DNA of 64,000 bases. It comes from Clytia hemisphaerica (taxonomy: Eukaryota; Cnidaria; Hydrozoa; Leptothecata; Clytiidae). The stretch is taken from the NCBI GenBank assembly GCA_902728285.1, contig CACVBU010000485.1, positions 1,660,136 to 1,724,135 of the forward strand, read 5' to 3'. The notes under the pieces are model-generated. The model did no database searches. It was not told where the DNA came from and saw only the letters and a list, made by a program, of their open reading frames with translations. This document shows positions 53,477-63,918 of this stretch, piece by piece (within the stretch, counting starts at the first letter, position 1; every line of letters starts with the position of its first letter). Made by a program: the position numbers and the translations under genes.

Positions 53477-54228
53477 AATACTTTCTGGTCTGTATTTTAT
53501 AACATTATTAGGTTAAACGACATTAGGTTATATTCTTTAACAGTGCTCTCCACTACTAAAGAATCCAACCAGTGACCACGCTAACTGCACCTGATCCCTG
53601 AGATGTCATAGTACCGACTTAGATAAGTTTGATTTGCTGTTATGTTGGCTGCGTTTCGTTTAACCTCAAGAATCTTATTTGACAGTTCAAATTGTCACTT
53701 TTCGCAAATCAGAAGCTTTTTCTTTTCCTTGTTGATAGTTCTTCTTTATCTCACGGCTCTATCTATTTGCTTTGCTACAAAGATTCTTTGGGAGATATTG
53801 AAAATCAATCTTTTTTTCCATCTTTTCATCAACGTTTCAACTGATTATTGATGAAAAGAATCAGGACTTGCTGGTTAAATTCTTCCCTCTATGTATGGCA
53901 CTGATGTGTTTTAACGTTGTTTTTGGTCAATACAATAACAAAACAGTTGTATTGAATATGCTGTATCATTCACCAATACAATCAGCATTGGATTTTTAAT
54001 TGTTTGTGTTGTATCTCGACCTGATATTTTGAATCGTCTTTTGTTGATGTTTTTGCATTTTCACGGTTTGAATTCAGAGTGTTCCTTCTCCTAGATGAGT
54101 TGTCTTCACCACGACTTTAAAGAGCCTCATCCGCCCTTGCGTTTCATTTTGGACTTCAGCCTCTCCTAGACGGACTGCCCTCCCGGGCTACGGAGCTCCA
54201 TCTACCCCTTGGCTTGAACTTTTCATGT

Positions 54229-56887
54229 CTACATGCGCTTTCGCATTTCCTAAAATAAAAAAATAAAAATGATTGTTTATTTCATAACATTTTCTTTTAA
54301 AGAATTCTTGATATGTGCAAGTCGATATGACGTCGTGTTTTCTAGCGGTATCCCTTCTCAAAAGAGTGGCGCCCTTCACTACCCGCGGGTAGATAACTAT
54401 CGAAAGAGGAGCCTTCAGATTGCCTCCGACTGCAGTCGCAGACTTACTAACTTAACCTACTTTACCAAAAAAACTAAAAATAAATCTATTTCAGTCAAGC
54501 TGAAACAAAAATACTTACGGTAGGAAGTCCGAAGCCACCTTTGTTTGTTGTATGTGCTTGTGATGGTTTGAAAGCAGCTTTATTGCCCTTCTTTCGGCCG
54601 CCAAAAGCACGGTTGTTGTTTGGCTTTTGGTCCTTGGTTTTTGATGATCGTTTTTTGAGATCCTAAAAGTAAGAAAATACAGCCTATTAGATTAGCTCTC
54701 TTCAATTCCAATTTGAGTTGAAAATATGTAATTTGTGAATATTTTTGTTCGAAATTTTGTTCAGTATTATGGAATGCTGAAATTCGTTATGGTATCGGAA
54801 AAAGATCTATTTTTCAAAATCGCAAAGCTTCCCCACTGACGCTTCATCAGAAATTATCAGAAAGTAGAGTTATAGTTAGTTTCTAGTCCATTTTATGTTG
54901 GAATTTATAAATACCTTAGGTAAACCAAAGCCACCAAAATTCAACGGGTTCTTATCTTCCACGTACCAATGTGCATTTGCTGGACATCCGCTGGAGGTTG
55001 TTTTGGGCTGCGTTCCCATAGTTTGACAACCGTTGGAGATTGTTTTGGCTTTTAGCTCGATTATTTGACAACCGCTGGAGGTTGTTTTGGGCTGCAACTT
55101 GGTTGTTTGACAACCGCTGGAGGTTGTTTTGGGCTGCATTCCCATAGTTTGACAACCGCTTGAGGTTGTTTTGGCTTTTAGCTCGATTGTTTGACAACCA
55201 CTGGAGGTTGTTTTGTGCTGTAACTTCGTTGTTTGACAACCGCTGGAGGTTGTTTTGGCTTTCAGCTCGATTGTTTGACAGCCACTGGAGGTTGTTTTGG
55301 GCTGCAACTTGGTTGTTTGACAACCGCTGGAGGTTGTTTTGGCTTTTAGCTCGATTGTTTGACAACCACTGGAGGTTGTTTTGGGCTGCAACTTGGTTGT
55401 TTGACAACCGCTGGAGGTTGTTTTGGCTTTCAGCTCGATTGTTTGACAACCGCTGGAGGTTGTTTTGGGCTGCAACTTGGTTGTTTGACAACCGCTGGAG
55501 GTTGTTTTGGGCTGCAACTTGGTTGTTTGACAACCGCTGGAGGTTGTTTTGGGCTGCGCTCTCATAGTTTGACAACCGCTGGAGGTTGTTTTGGGCTGCA
55601 TTCCCATAGTTTGACAACCGCTGGAGGTTGTTTTGGCTTTCAGCTCGATTGTTTGACAACCACTGGAGGTTGTTTTGGGCTGCAACTTGGTTGTTTGACA
55701 ACCGCTGAAGGTTGTTTTGGGCTGCGCTCTCATAGTTTGACAACCGCTGGAGGTTGTTTGAGGTTGTAGCTTGCTTGTTTGACAACCGTTAGAGGCTGTT
55801 TTGGGCTGCTTTCCCATAGTTTGACAACCACTAGAGGTTGTTTGAGGTTGCAGCTTGATAGTTTGCGAAGCTGCGTCTTTACCTTTCCCTCGTTTTGCTT
55901 CTCTCTCCATGTGTTCGATAATGGTACTGGTGAGAGACTCGTTTTCCGCTCGCAATTCATTGTTTTCCTTCCTCAAAGGTAGAACGGTTTTGTTATGCTC
56001 AGCGGCCTTCCTTCTTAGAGCAGAATTCTCGAATTGGAGGCATAGCTGACGCTCCTAAATAAAAGGTGTATAGATGCATATGAATAATATGAGAGATGAG
56101 CTCGCTAATTTCCACTTTTTTTTAAGAATATCTAAAATTATCAATGCCTTTGAATGTTCTTATAACTTTTTGAGTTTTAAGCCTCTCTCAATATACTATT
56201 CAAGTTTTTTTATTTTCATCATTTTGTGAGAATTTTTTTGCAATTTGCAGTACTAAGAAATTGGGTTAAATTAAAATTAAATGAAATTGAATTAAGGTGG
56301 CTAATCAGCGGAATTTCAATTTAACTTGGCAGGTTGCAAACTTTTTCTATTTCTATTTGGTTTAGTTGGACGATGCTTTTAGGCCCATTTTCGCAACTAT
56401 AGGCGCTTTTAATGAGCGTCCTGTCAGCACCTTGGACTGACTACGCAATTCCGTGCACATGACATGATGGGTTGTACCAGGGTAAGGGTTCGTCGTTCAC
56501 TTGCCAAGTGAACTGCTGTGAGCGGGAAACGAACCTCAGTCGCCTGTGCAGCTATAAAGTCAATGACCACTATACTGCAGGCCTATAAGTGGAATTTTCC
56601 ATAGCTAAATTCTTTAAGTGTTCCTTGCGCGTCTCTGAGTTATGGTGACTCCATTATCTTCGTTTAAAAGACGGAAAATCTATACAAAGATGTTTAAAAT
56701 ACTACCGAGATAAGAATGCTCAACTTACGTCCATCGTGCGACGAAGGTCGACGTTTAGTCGAATAATTTCTTTATCTTTTTCTGAAAGTTTTCCTTCCAG
56801 AAAATAAATGGTATCTTGCAATTGCAAGATAGTCTGCTGATCATCTGTCAATGTATGAATATCCATATTAGCCATTATATCACTCAT
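54229..56887 (-). CDS. coiled-coil protein with 20 SGCQT 14-residue repeats, copy 3
   Basis: Exons 56887-56729, 56054-54915, 54662-54519 and 54249-54229, phase 0, giving 487 residues. Exon 1 carries D instead of N in LTDDQQT, as in copy 4. The array has 20 units with long runs alternating TKLQPK and IELKAK. Exon 3 begins DLKKRSSKTKDQKP and ends KGGFGLPT; exon 4 is EMRKRM. Splice sites are intact and no stop interrupts the frame, even though a 7.1-kb element lies just downstream of the last exon and may have displaced the original poly(A) region. Confidence 0.75.
55002..55841 (-). repeat. coding minisatellite, 20 x 42 bp
   Basis: Exact 42-bp periodicity in exon 2 of copy 3. TKLQPK/IELKAK dimers (84 bp) are expanded here. 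Confidence 0.9.
56400..56592 (-). mobile_element. tRNA-derived SINE in intron 1, unit 3
   Basis: Same SINE as 27680-27832. The A-box region reads GGCCTGCAGTATAGTGGTCA on the minus strand. Confidence 0.6.
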
Positions 56888-57004
56888 GATAACAATATAA
56901 TGATACAAGATTCAAGTAAAAATTCTCTACGAACACTTTACTCAAATCTGGATTCCCGAATAAAGAACAAAATTTTCAAATTGTTTTTCTAATGTTTTTT
57001 TTTT

Positions 57005-57098
57005 CTAACTGACGTCAAATATTTTTTCTTTTTATTTGATATCATTTTTTGTATTTATTGACGTCAATTTTTTTTATTAAAAAAAAATCACGTGATCA
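57005..57098 (-). promoter_or_regulatory. conserved upstream CRE and E-box, copy 3
   Basis: TGACGTCA at 57010-57017 and CACGTG at 57089-57094. Confidence 0.45.
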
Positions 57099-57126
57099 CA
57101 TATATTATATTTTTGCCTGCTAAAGA

Positions 57127-57231
57127 GTGATTAGCGGTCACCATCGGGGAAATGGGTTAGTGTCCACTTATTAGAGGTGTCTGCATCTTAGAAACTTCTG
57201 CTCTAGGAGTTCTGATTTTGAAATAAAAGGC
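57127..57231 (-). mobile_element. pogo-like element fragment upstream of copy 3
   Basis: Counterpart of 28371-28475. Confidence 0.55.
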
Positions 57232-57691
57232 CATGCTGACAATTCAGATATTTACCTTCGTATATTGGATGAGAGTGCGTTCAAATAAATGGTATATTAT
57301 CCGTTCATCGTTAAAATAATTCTCGTTTTCAAACATAATTCCAATTTATAAGCTCGTAAATCTGGTTTCTTTGTGGTTTTTTATTCAAAAGTTTTATTTT
57401 TATTTTGTGACGTATTGTCAAAAAGAAGATGCTCAATTGTCATCAAACGAATTTTTGAAATATATAGCCTCCATGGAAGCTATATATTCGAAAATATTGG
57501 ACAGCAAAGAAGCCAATCAAATGTCGCTATTTAAGCGCGTCGGATAATAATAAGCAGTTATTGGACAAAGTCGAATCCAATATGCAAAAATATTGGGCGT
57601 GCGAGGAAAGATATTGGACGAGGCCTCGCCGACACCAAATGTCGTTATTTACGCGTGTCGGATAATAATGTATTATATCATGAGTTTAATA

Positions 57692-58442
57692 TAGACACTG
57701 GATAAACAACGTATGAAACGGTGGAGAGCGAAGCATTGTCTTTCTTTTGTTTAAGAAAACAATCGAGGATCTAGCTTTGTCCGCAAAGGACAACTGTCAT
57801 GGCGGCTCGAAGTTCTCTGATTTTGAAAAATGATTAATAATCTCAATTCTAAAAAGTCCTCTATCTTTATCTTTTTGTACTTTTAGTCGCCAAAAATTTG
57901 GCAATAATGCTAAAATACATATGTATTAAATCTGTTGTGACAAAAACATCATCAGACAAGAAATATCAAACAAAAGGACTAAAATGACACAGAATTTTAA
58001 GTTTGCGATATTCTTCTAACATCTTTCTGAGAAGAGCTAAGATTGACATATATATTAGACTTGATTGTCTTGGCTTCACCGTGGTATGTAAATATTTTGG
58101 AGGCTCGTGGTGGATCGGTGGTTTTATTGAGGTTAAAGTTTGAAAATTTTTGGTGTCAACATTCAATTTTTTATACATAGCATATTTTTCGTATCTTTCT
58201 TGCAACTTGAAACGTCATAACGACACATAATTAACAATTGTTTTGATGCGTTCGCCTCTCTAAGTAAAACTTAATTTTCATTTGGGAATTCAAATGACTG
58301 TGTTAAGATGAAAAAAATGATTAAAATGTTACCAAAAATCGTTTAATGAAGGAAGGAGAGTGAACAATAATGTCCTTACTGCGGACAAGGCTAGAACATG
58401 AGAAATCAATGAAAATATAGCTCGTTGTTTATCCAGTGTCTA
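57692..58442. mobile_element. 751-bp mariner-like MITE, unit 3 only
   Basis: Perfect inverted ends TAGACACTGGATAAACAACG flanked by TA on both sides, as for Tc1/mariner. Subterminal motifs (CTAG..TTGTCCGCA / TGCGGACAA..CTAG) are also mirrored. It contains a 79-codon minus-strand frame without recognisable domain. Absent from units 1 and 2. Confidence 0.75.
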
Positions 58443-58889
58443 TAATAAATTCTTGATTATATTTGCTATAACTTTCTATTGATCTTCGATATTTGTCCTT
58501 ATTCACACATCTAAATGATACTTTCGGATTTGGTTGAATTTATCACACTTATTCCTTAAGTGAATATTTTGTAGGTGATTTTCTTTTCAAAAACTGATTT
58601 TTGGGGCTTTGCCACTAGTTTATTTAGCTACAATCAAGCCTATGTAATAATGCCTGAATACGTTAATAATAACGTGAGTTTTGATTATTTGCTGTTTTTG
58701 CCTTTGTTTGAGTAATTTTAATTTTTCCTTACCCTAGGTAAATAATATTGTCTTCCCTTACCAGGGTGAAAGCTTAGTGACCTCAAAATCTTTCCAACGA
58801 ACGAATCCCGGATCTTATTTTGTTAAGTGTGCAAGTGAAGGGATGTGTCCGCAAGAGAAAATTTTATAAAAGTTTTTATGCCCTTGTCT

Positions 58890-59147
58890 CACAGCGCCGG
58901 TGGAACTTTTTTCCTCAGTGGGGATAAAAATTCCTATTGAAATCTCAATGGGGTAGAAATTCTATTGTCCAAAGGTTAAAACATCCAGTGGGGATGGTTT
59001 TGGAGTGCCATTTCTAAACATTGAATTTTGAGCGGAGTCAAAATCAAAGTCAATTTCCCAGTGGGGCTGAAATTCCAGGGTATTTTCCACTGGGGACTAA
59101 ATTTTTGCCAAATTTTTCAATGGGGCTGGGTTGCCAGCGGATCTATC
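58890..59147. mobile_element. CACAG-family MITE, unit 3
   Basis: Counterpart of 31734-31987, slightly more diverged at the right end (GGATCTATC). Confidence 0.55.
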
Positions 59148-60517
59148 TTTTTATCAAAGAATACGAAACTTAAGTTTTAAATATTATGAAAAAACGACTC
59201 ATGAAAGGTTCAGGCTCTTCATATATCAAAATTTTGACAAAACTTTGTTTAAAAAACGAACACTTGTTTAAATCACAGATGTAAGCTGGCAACTTTCCAT
59301 GAATTTTATGCCGTCACTTACATCGAAAGGAGACAAGAAATTTAGCCGTTTAAATTAAGGCTAAGACCACTTTCATACGCTACGGTTCTGTTTCGCTCCG
59401 AAACGGAACGAAGCCATTCCATTGGATAAATTTAAGTTTCGCGTCACCTCTAGGCTCCAGCCAATAACGTAATGACTTCATTTTGTTTCGGATTGAAACG
59501 GAATCGATGCGTGTGAATATGGCCTGAGTTTCTCAAGTAGAGGGATAAGTTAGTTTTAACAGAACATCCTATTAACAGAACATCCTAAGATAAAAATTAT
59601 TAGACAATGCTCAAGGATATTATAATAAATATCCTCGGGAAATCTGAAATTTTTTAAAAAAGCTCATTTTGTAATACTCTTTTACGACCGTAGCTGCCAA
59701 TTGCCGCGCGGGCAATCCTTTGTCTGTTTTACCACCCTAAAACCGTTCCGGTCTTTTTTTCGCGCCTAAAGAATAGAAAAAAGTGAAAAAAAAGAGATTG
59801 GACTTGTGAATTTTTCATTCAAGATGTTATAATTCATTCATACTATTTCATTCTTACAATCGCCAGATGTTCTATCATTTTTTCACCGTATGTTTGGTAG
59901 CTGAGATGTCATAGTACCGCCTTAATAGGTTTAATTTGTTGTTATGTTGGCTGCGTTTCGTTTAACCTCAAGTATTTTATTTGACAGTTCAAATTGTCAC
60001 TTTTCGCAAATCAAAAGCTTTTTCTTGTTGATAGTTCTTCTTTATCTCACGGCTCTTTATCTATTTGCTTTGCTACGAAGATTCTTTGGGAGATACTGAA
60101 AATAAATGTTTTTGTTCCATCTTGCATCAATGTTCCAACTGATTTGATGAAAAGAATTGGGGTTTGCTGGTTAAATTCTTCACTCTATGTATGACACTAA
60201 TGTGTTTTAACGTTGTCTTTGGTCAACAATAACAATTGTATTGAATATGCTGTATCATTCACCAATACAATCGGCATTGGATTTTTAATTGTTTGTGTTG
60301 TATCTCGACCTGATATTTCTTATGGTCTTTTGTTGATGTTTTTGCATTTTCACGGTTTGAATTCAGAGTTTTCCCTCTCCTAGATGAGTTATCTTCACCA
60401 CGACTTTAAAGAGCCTTATCTACCCTTGCGTTTCATTTTGGACTTCAGCCTCTCCTAGACGGACTGCCCTCCCGGGCTGCGGAGCTCCATCTACCCCTTG
60501 GCTTGAACTTTTCTTTT

Positions 60518-63233
60518 CTACATGCGCTTTCGCATTTCCTAAAATTAAAAAATAAAGATGATTGTTTATTTCATAAAATTCTCTTTTAAAGAATTCTTGA
60601 TATGTGCAAGTCGATATGACGTCGTGTTTTCTAGCGGTATCCCTTCTCAAACGAAAGTTGTGGTAAAAGTTGTGTACTTTTTAGATGAAAGAAATTAAAT
60701 AAATTCATAATTTAAAGACCCTATTTTTTTCAAAGAGATAATTGTAAGTCTACACTAGCATAGCTGTCGACCGTAGTGTAGTGGTAGAACATCCGGCTTC
60801 GTAGCGCAAGGTTGTGGGTTCGATCCCCTGCTGGGTCATACCAAAGATTCCCAAAATAGTACTCAATGCCTCTCTGCTTGATGCTCAGCAATTAAGAGAA
60901 GTATCAAGGTAAAGTGAATTAATCCAATGAGAAAGAGTGGCGCCCTTCACTACCCGCGGGTAGATAACTATCGAAAGAGGAGCCTTCAGATTGCCTCCGA
61001 CTGCAGTTGCAGACTTACTAACTTAACCTACTTTACCAAAAAAACTAAAAAAAAATCTATTTCAGTCAAACTGAAACAAAAATACTTACGGTAGGAAGTC
61101 TGAAGCCACCTTTGTTTGTTGTGGCTGCTTGTGATGGTTTGAAAGCTGCCTTATTGCCCTTCTTTGGACCGCCAAAAGCACGGTTGTTGTTTGGCTTTTG
61201 GTCCTTGGTTTTTGGTGATCGCTTTTTGTGATCCTAAAAGTAAGAAAATACAGCCTATTAGATTAGCTCTCTTCCATCTAATTTGAGTTGAAAATATGTA
61301 ATTTGTGAATATTTTTGTTCGAAATTTTGGTAATATTACCAAATCTTTTCAGTAGTTTGGAATGCTGAAATTCGTTATGATATCAGAAAAAAATCTATTT
61401 TTCAAAATCGCAAAGCTTCCCCGCTGAGGCTTCATCAGAAATTATCAGAAAGCAGAGTTATAGTTAGTTTCTAGTCCATTTTATGTTGGAATTTATAAAT
61501 ACCTTAGGTAAACCAAAGCCACCAAAATTCAACGGGTTCTTATCTTTCACGTACCAATGTGCATTTGCTTGACAACCACTGGAGGTTGTTTTGGGCTGCA
61601 ACTTGGTTGTTTGACAACCACTGGAGGTTGTTTTGGGCTGCGTTCCCATAGTTTGACAACCGCTGGAGGTTGTTTTGGCTTTTAGCTCGATTGTTTGACA
61701 ACCACTGGAGGTTGTTTTAGGCTGCGCTCCCATAGTTTGACAACCGCTGGAGGTTGTTTTGGGCTGCAACTTGGTTGTTTGACAACCACAGGAGGTTGTT
61801 TTGAGCTGCGTTCCCATAGTTTGACAACCGCTGGAGGTTGTTTTGGGCTGCAACTTGGTTGTTTGACAACCACTGGAGGTTGTTTTGGGCTGCAACTTGG
61901 TGGTTTGACAACCGCTGGAGGTTGTTTTGGCTTTTAGCTCGATTGTTTGACAACCGCTGGAGGTTGTTTTGGGCTGCAACTTGGTTGTTTGACAACCGCT
62001 GGAGGTTGTTTTGGGTTGCAGCTCGATAGTTTGACAACCGCTGGAGGTAGCTTTGGCTTTTAGCTCGATTGTTTGACAACTGCTGGAGGTTGTTTTGGGC
62101 TGCAACTTGGTTGTTTGACAACCGCTGGAGGTTGTTTCGGGTTGCAGCTCGATAGTTTGACAACCGCTGGAGGTTGCTTTGGCTTTTAGCTCGATTGTTT
62201 GACAACCACTGGAGGTTGTTTTGGGCTGCAACTTGGTTGTTTGACAACCGCTGGAGGTTGTTTTGGGCTGCGCTCCCATAGTTTGACAACCACTGGAGGT
62301 TGTTTTGGCTTTCAGCTCGATTGTTTGACAGCCACTGGAGGTTGTTTTGGGCTGCAACTTGGTTGTTTGACAACCGCTGGAGGTTGTTTTGGGCTTCGCT
62401 CTCATAGTTTGACAACCGCTGGAGGTTGTTTTAGGTTTCAGCTCGATAGTTTGCAAAGCTGCGTCTTTACCTTTCCCTCGTTTTGCTTCTCTTTCCATGT
62501 GTTCGATAATGGCTGAGGTGAGAGACTCGTTTTCTGCTCGCAATTCATTGTTTTCCTTCCTCAAAGGTAGAACGGTCTTGTTATGCCAAGCGGCCTTCCT
62601 TTTTAGAGCAGAATTCTCGAATTGGAGGCATAGCTGACGCTCCTAAATAAAAGGTGAATTGAATTAAGGTGGCTAATCAGCGGAATTTCAATTTAACTTG
62701 GCAGGTTGCAAACTTTTTCTATTTCTATTTGGTTTAGTTGGACGATGCTTTTAGGCCCATTTTCGTAACTATAGGCGCTTTTAATGAGCGCCCTGTCAGC
62801 ACCTTGGACTGACTACCCGATTCCCCTCAGGGTGAAGGGCCGTTCACTTGCCAAGTGAACCGCTGTGAGCGGGGAACGAACCTCAGTCGCCTGTGCAGTA
62901 ACAAAGTCAATGACCACCATACCACAGGCCTATAAGTGGAATTTTCCATAGCGAAATTCCTTAAGTGTTCCTCGCGCGTCTTCGAGTTATGGTGACTCCA
63001 TTATCTTCGTTTAAAAGACAGAAAATCTGTAAAAAGATGTTTAAATAATACCAAGATAAGAATGCTCAACTTACGTCCATTGTGCGACGGAGGTCGACAT
63101 TTAGTCGAATTATTTCTTTATCTTTTTCTGAAAGTTTTCCTTCCAGAAAATAAATGGTATCTTGCAATTGCAAGATAGTTTGCTGATCATCTGTCAATGT
63201 ATGAATATCCATATTAGCCATTATATCACTCAT
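60518..63233 (-). CDS. coiled-coil protein with 20 SGCQT 14-residue repeats, copy 4
   Basis: Exons 63233-63075, 62642-61503, 61233-61090 and 60538-60518, phase 0, giving 487 residues. It is the same length as copy 3, but the repeat order differs. It uniquely has ATSSGCQTIELQPE/K units, and AALQTI replaces AASQTI before the array. Exon 3 ends KGGFRLPT, breaking the FGLP motif kept elsewhere. Splice sites and frame are intact. The terminal EMRKRM is conserved. Confidence 0.75.
60769..60960 (+). mobile_element. tRNA-derived SINE in intron 3, unit 4 (best-preserved copy)
   Basis: A box TAGTGTAGTGG and B box GTTCGATCC are intact (head 60769-60838). The four outer acceptor pairs GACC/GGTC form, but the anticodon stem does not, so this is a SINE head rather than a tRNA gene. 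The tail (CTCAATGCCTCTCTGCTTGA) is shared with units 1 and 2. It is antisense to the gene. Confidence 0.7.
61590..62429 (-). repeat. coding minisatellite, 20 x 42 bp
   Basis: Exact 42-bp periodicity in exon 2 of copy 4, with a distinct order of repeat types. Confidence 0.9.
62772..62934 (-). mobile_element. tRNA-derived SINE in intron 1, unit 4
   Basis: Same SINE as 27680-27832, with the A box TGGTATGGTGG on the minus strand. Confidence 0.65.
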
Positions 63234-63349
63234 GATAACAATATAATGATACAAGATTCGAGTAAAAATTCTCTATGAACACTTTACTCAAATCTGGATT
63301 CCCGAATAAAGAACAAAATTTTCAAATTGTTTTTCTAATGTTTTTTTTC

Positions 63350-63440
63350 TAACTGACGTCAAATATTTTTTCTTTTTATTTGATATCAATTTTTGTATTT
63401 AGTGACGGCAATTTTTTTAAATAAAAGAATCACGTGATCA
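63350..63440 (-). promoter_or_regulatory. conserved upstream CRE and E-box, copy 4
   Basis: TGACGTCA at 63354-63361 and CACGTG at 63431-63436. Confidence 0.45.
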
Positions 63441-63469
63441 CATATATTTTATTTTTGCCTGTTAAAGAC

Positions 63470-63575
63470 TAATTAGCAGTCACCATCGGGGAAATGGGTT
63501 AGTGTCCACTTATTAGAAGTGTCTGCCTTTTAGAAACTTCGGCTCTAGGAGTTCCGATTTTAAAATAAAAGGCCA
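63470..63575 (-). mobile_element. pogo-like element fragment upstream of copy 4
   Basis: Counterpart of 28371-28475. Confidence 0.5.
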
Positions 63576-63918
63576 TGCTAACAATTCAGATATTTTCCTT
63601 CATATATTGGATGAGACTGCGTCCAAATAAATGGTTTATTATCTGTTCATCGTTAAAATATTTCTCATTTTCAAACTTAATTCCAATTTATAAGCTCGTA
63701 AATCTGGTTTCTTTGTAGTTTTTTATTCAAAAGTTTTATTTTGATTTTGTGACGTAATGTCAAAAAGAAGATGCTCAATTGTCATTGAACTCCTTGTGTG
63801 ACGTCAATTTTTGAAATATAGCCTCCATGAAAGCTATATATTCGAAAATATTGGACAGCAAAGAAGCCAATCAAATGTCGCTATTTACGCGCGTCGGATA
63901 GTAATAAGCAGTTATTGG

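Larger units (their letters stand above)
46461..53598. mobile_element. 7.1-kb giant inverted-repeat element with satellite arms
   Basis: The outermost 135 bp (46461-46595 and its inverted counterpart ending at 53598, beginning GGGATCAGGTGCAGTTAG) look identical. TGAGAT is duplicated at the flanks (46455-46460, 53599-53604). Units 2 and 4 show the uninterrupted GCTGAGATGTCATAG. Inside each end lies a 25-bp satellite array in mirror orientation (about 1.2 kb left, 0.9 kb right). The centre contains a MITE, a LINE relic, a further MITE and a 1.6-kb palindrome. No transposase was recognised, so it is probably non-autonomous (foldback-like). A 6-bp duplication is uncommon; Polinton and Dada elements make similar ones, but no protein supports either. 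Confidence 0.85.
46074..59267 (-). repeat. tandem gene unit 3
   Basis: Third copy. Its 3' flank is split by the 7.1-kb element (46461-53598). It also lost about 270 bp of intron 3, including the SINE, lacks the palindromic element, and gained a mariner-like insertion (57692-58442). Confidence 0.8.

Noticed and set aside
46461-53598. Assignment of the giant element to Polinton/Maverick
   Set aside because: The 6-bp target duplication fits, but size is half the usual, termini differ, and no polymerase, integrase or capsid gene is present.
54188-54379. Frames running across exon 4 and its intron (also 60420-60650)
   Set aside because: They read through the acceptor. The spliced phase gives EMRKRM-stop in all four units.
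57966-58205. 79-codon minus-strand frame
   Set aside because: Inside a mariner-like MITE, no domain recognised, no counterpart in other units.
60769-60838. Functional tRNA gene
   Set aside because: A and B boxes fit, but the anticodon stem does not pair and only four acceptor pairs form. Shared SINE tail and antisense intronic location favour a SINE.
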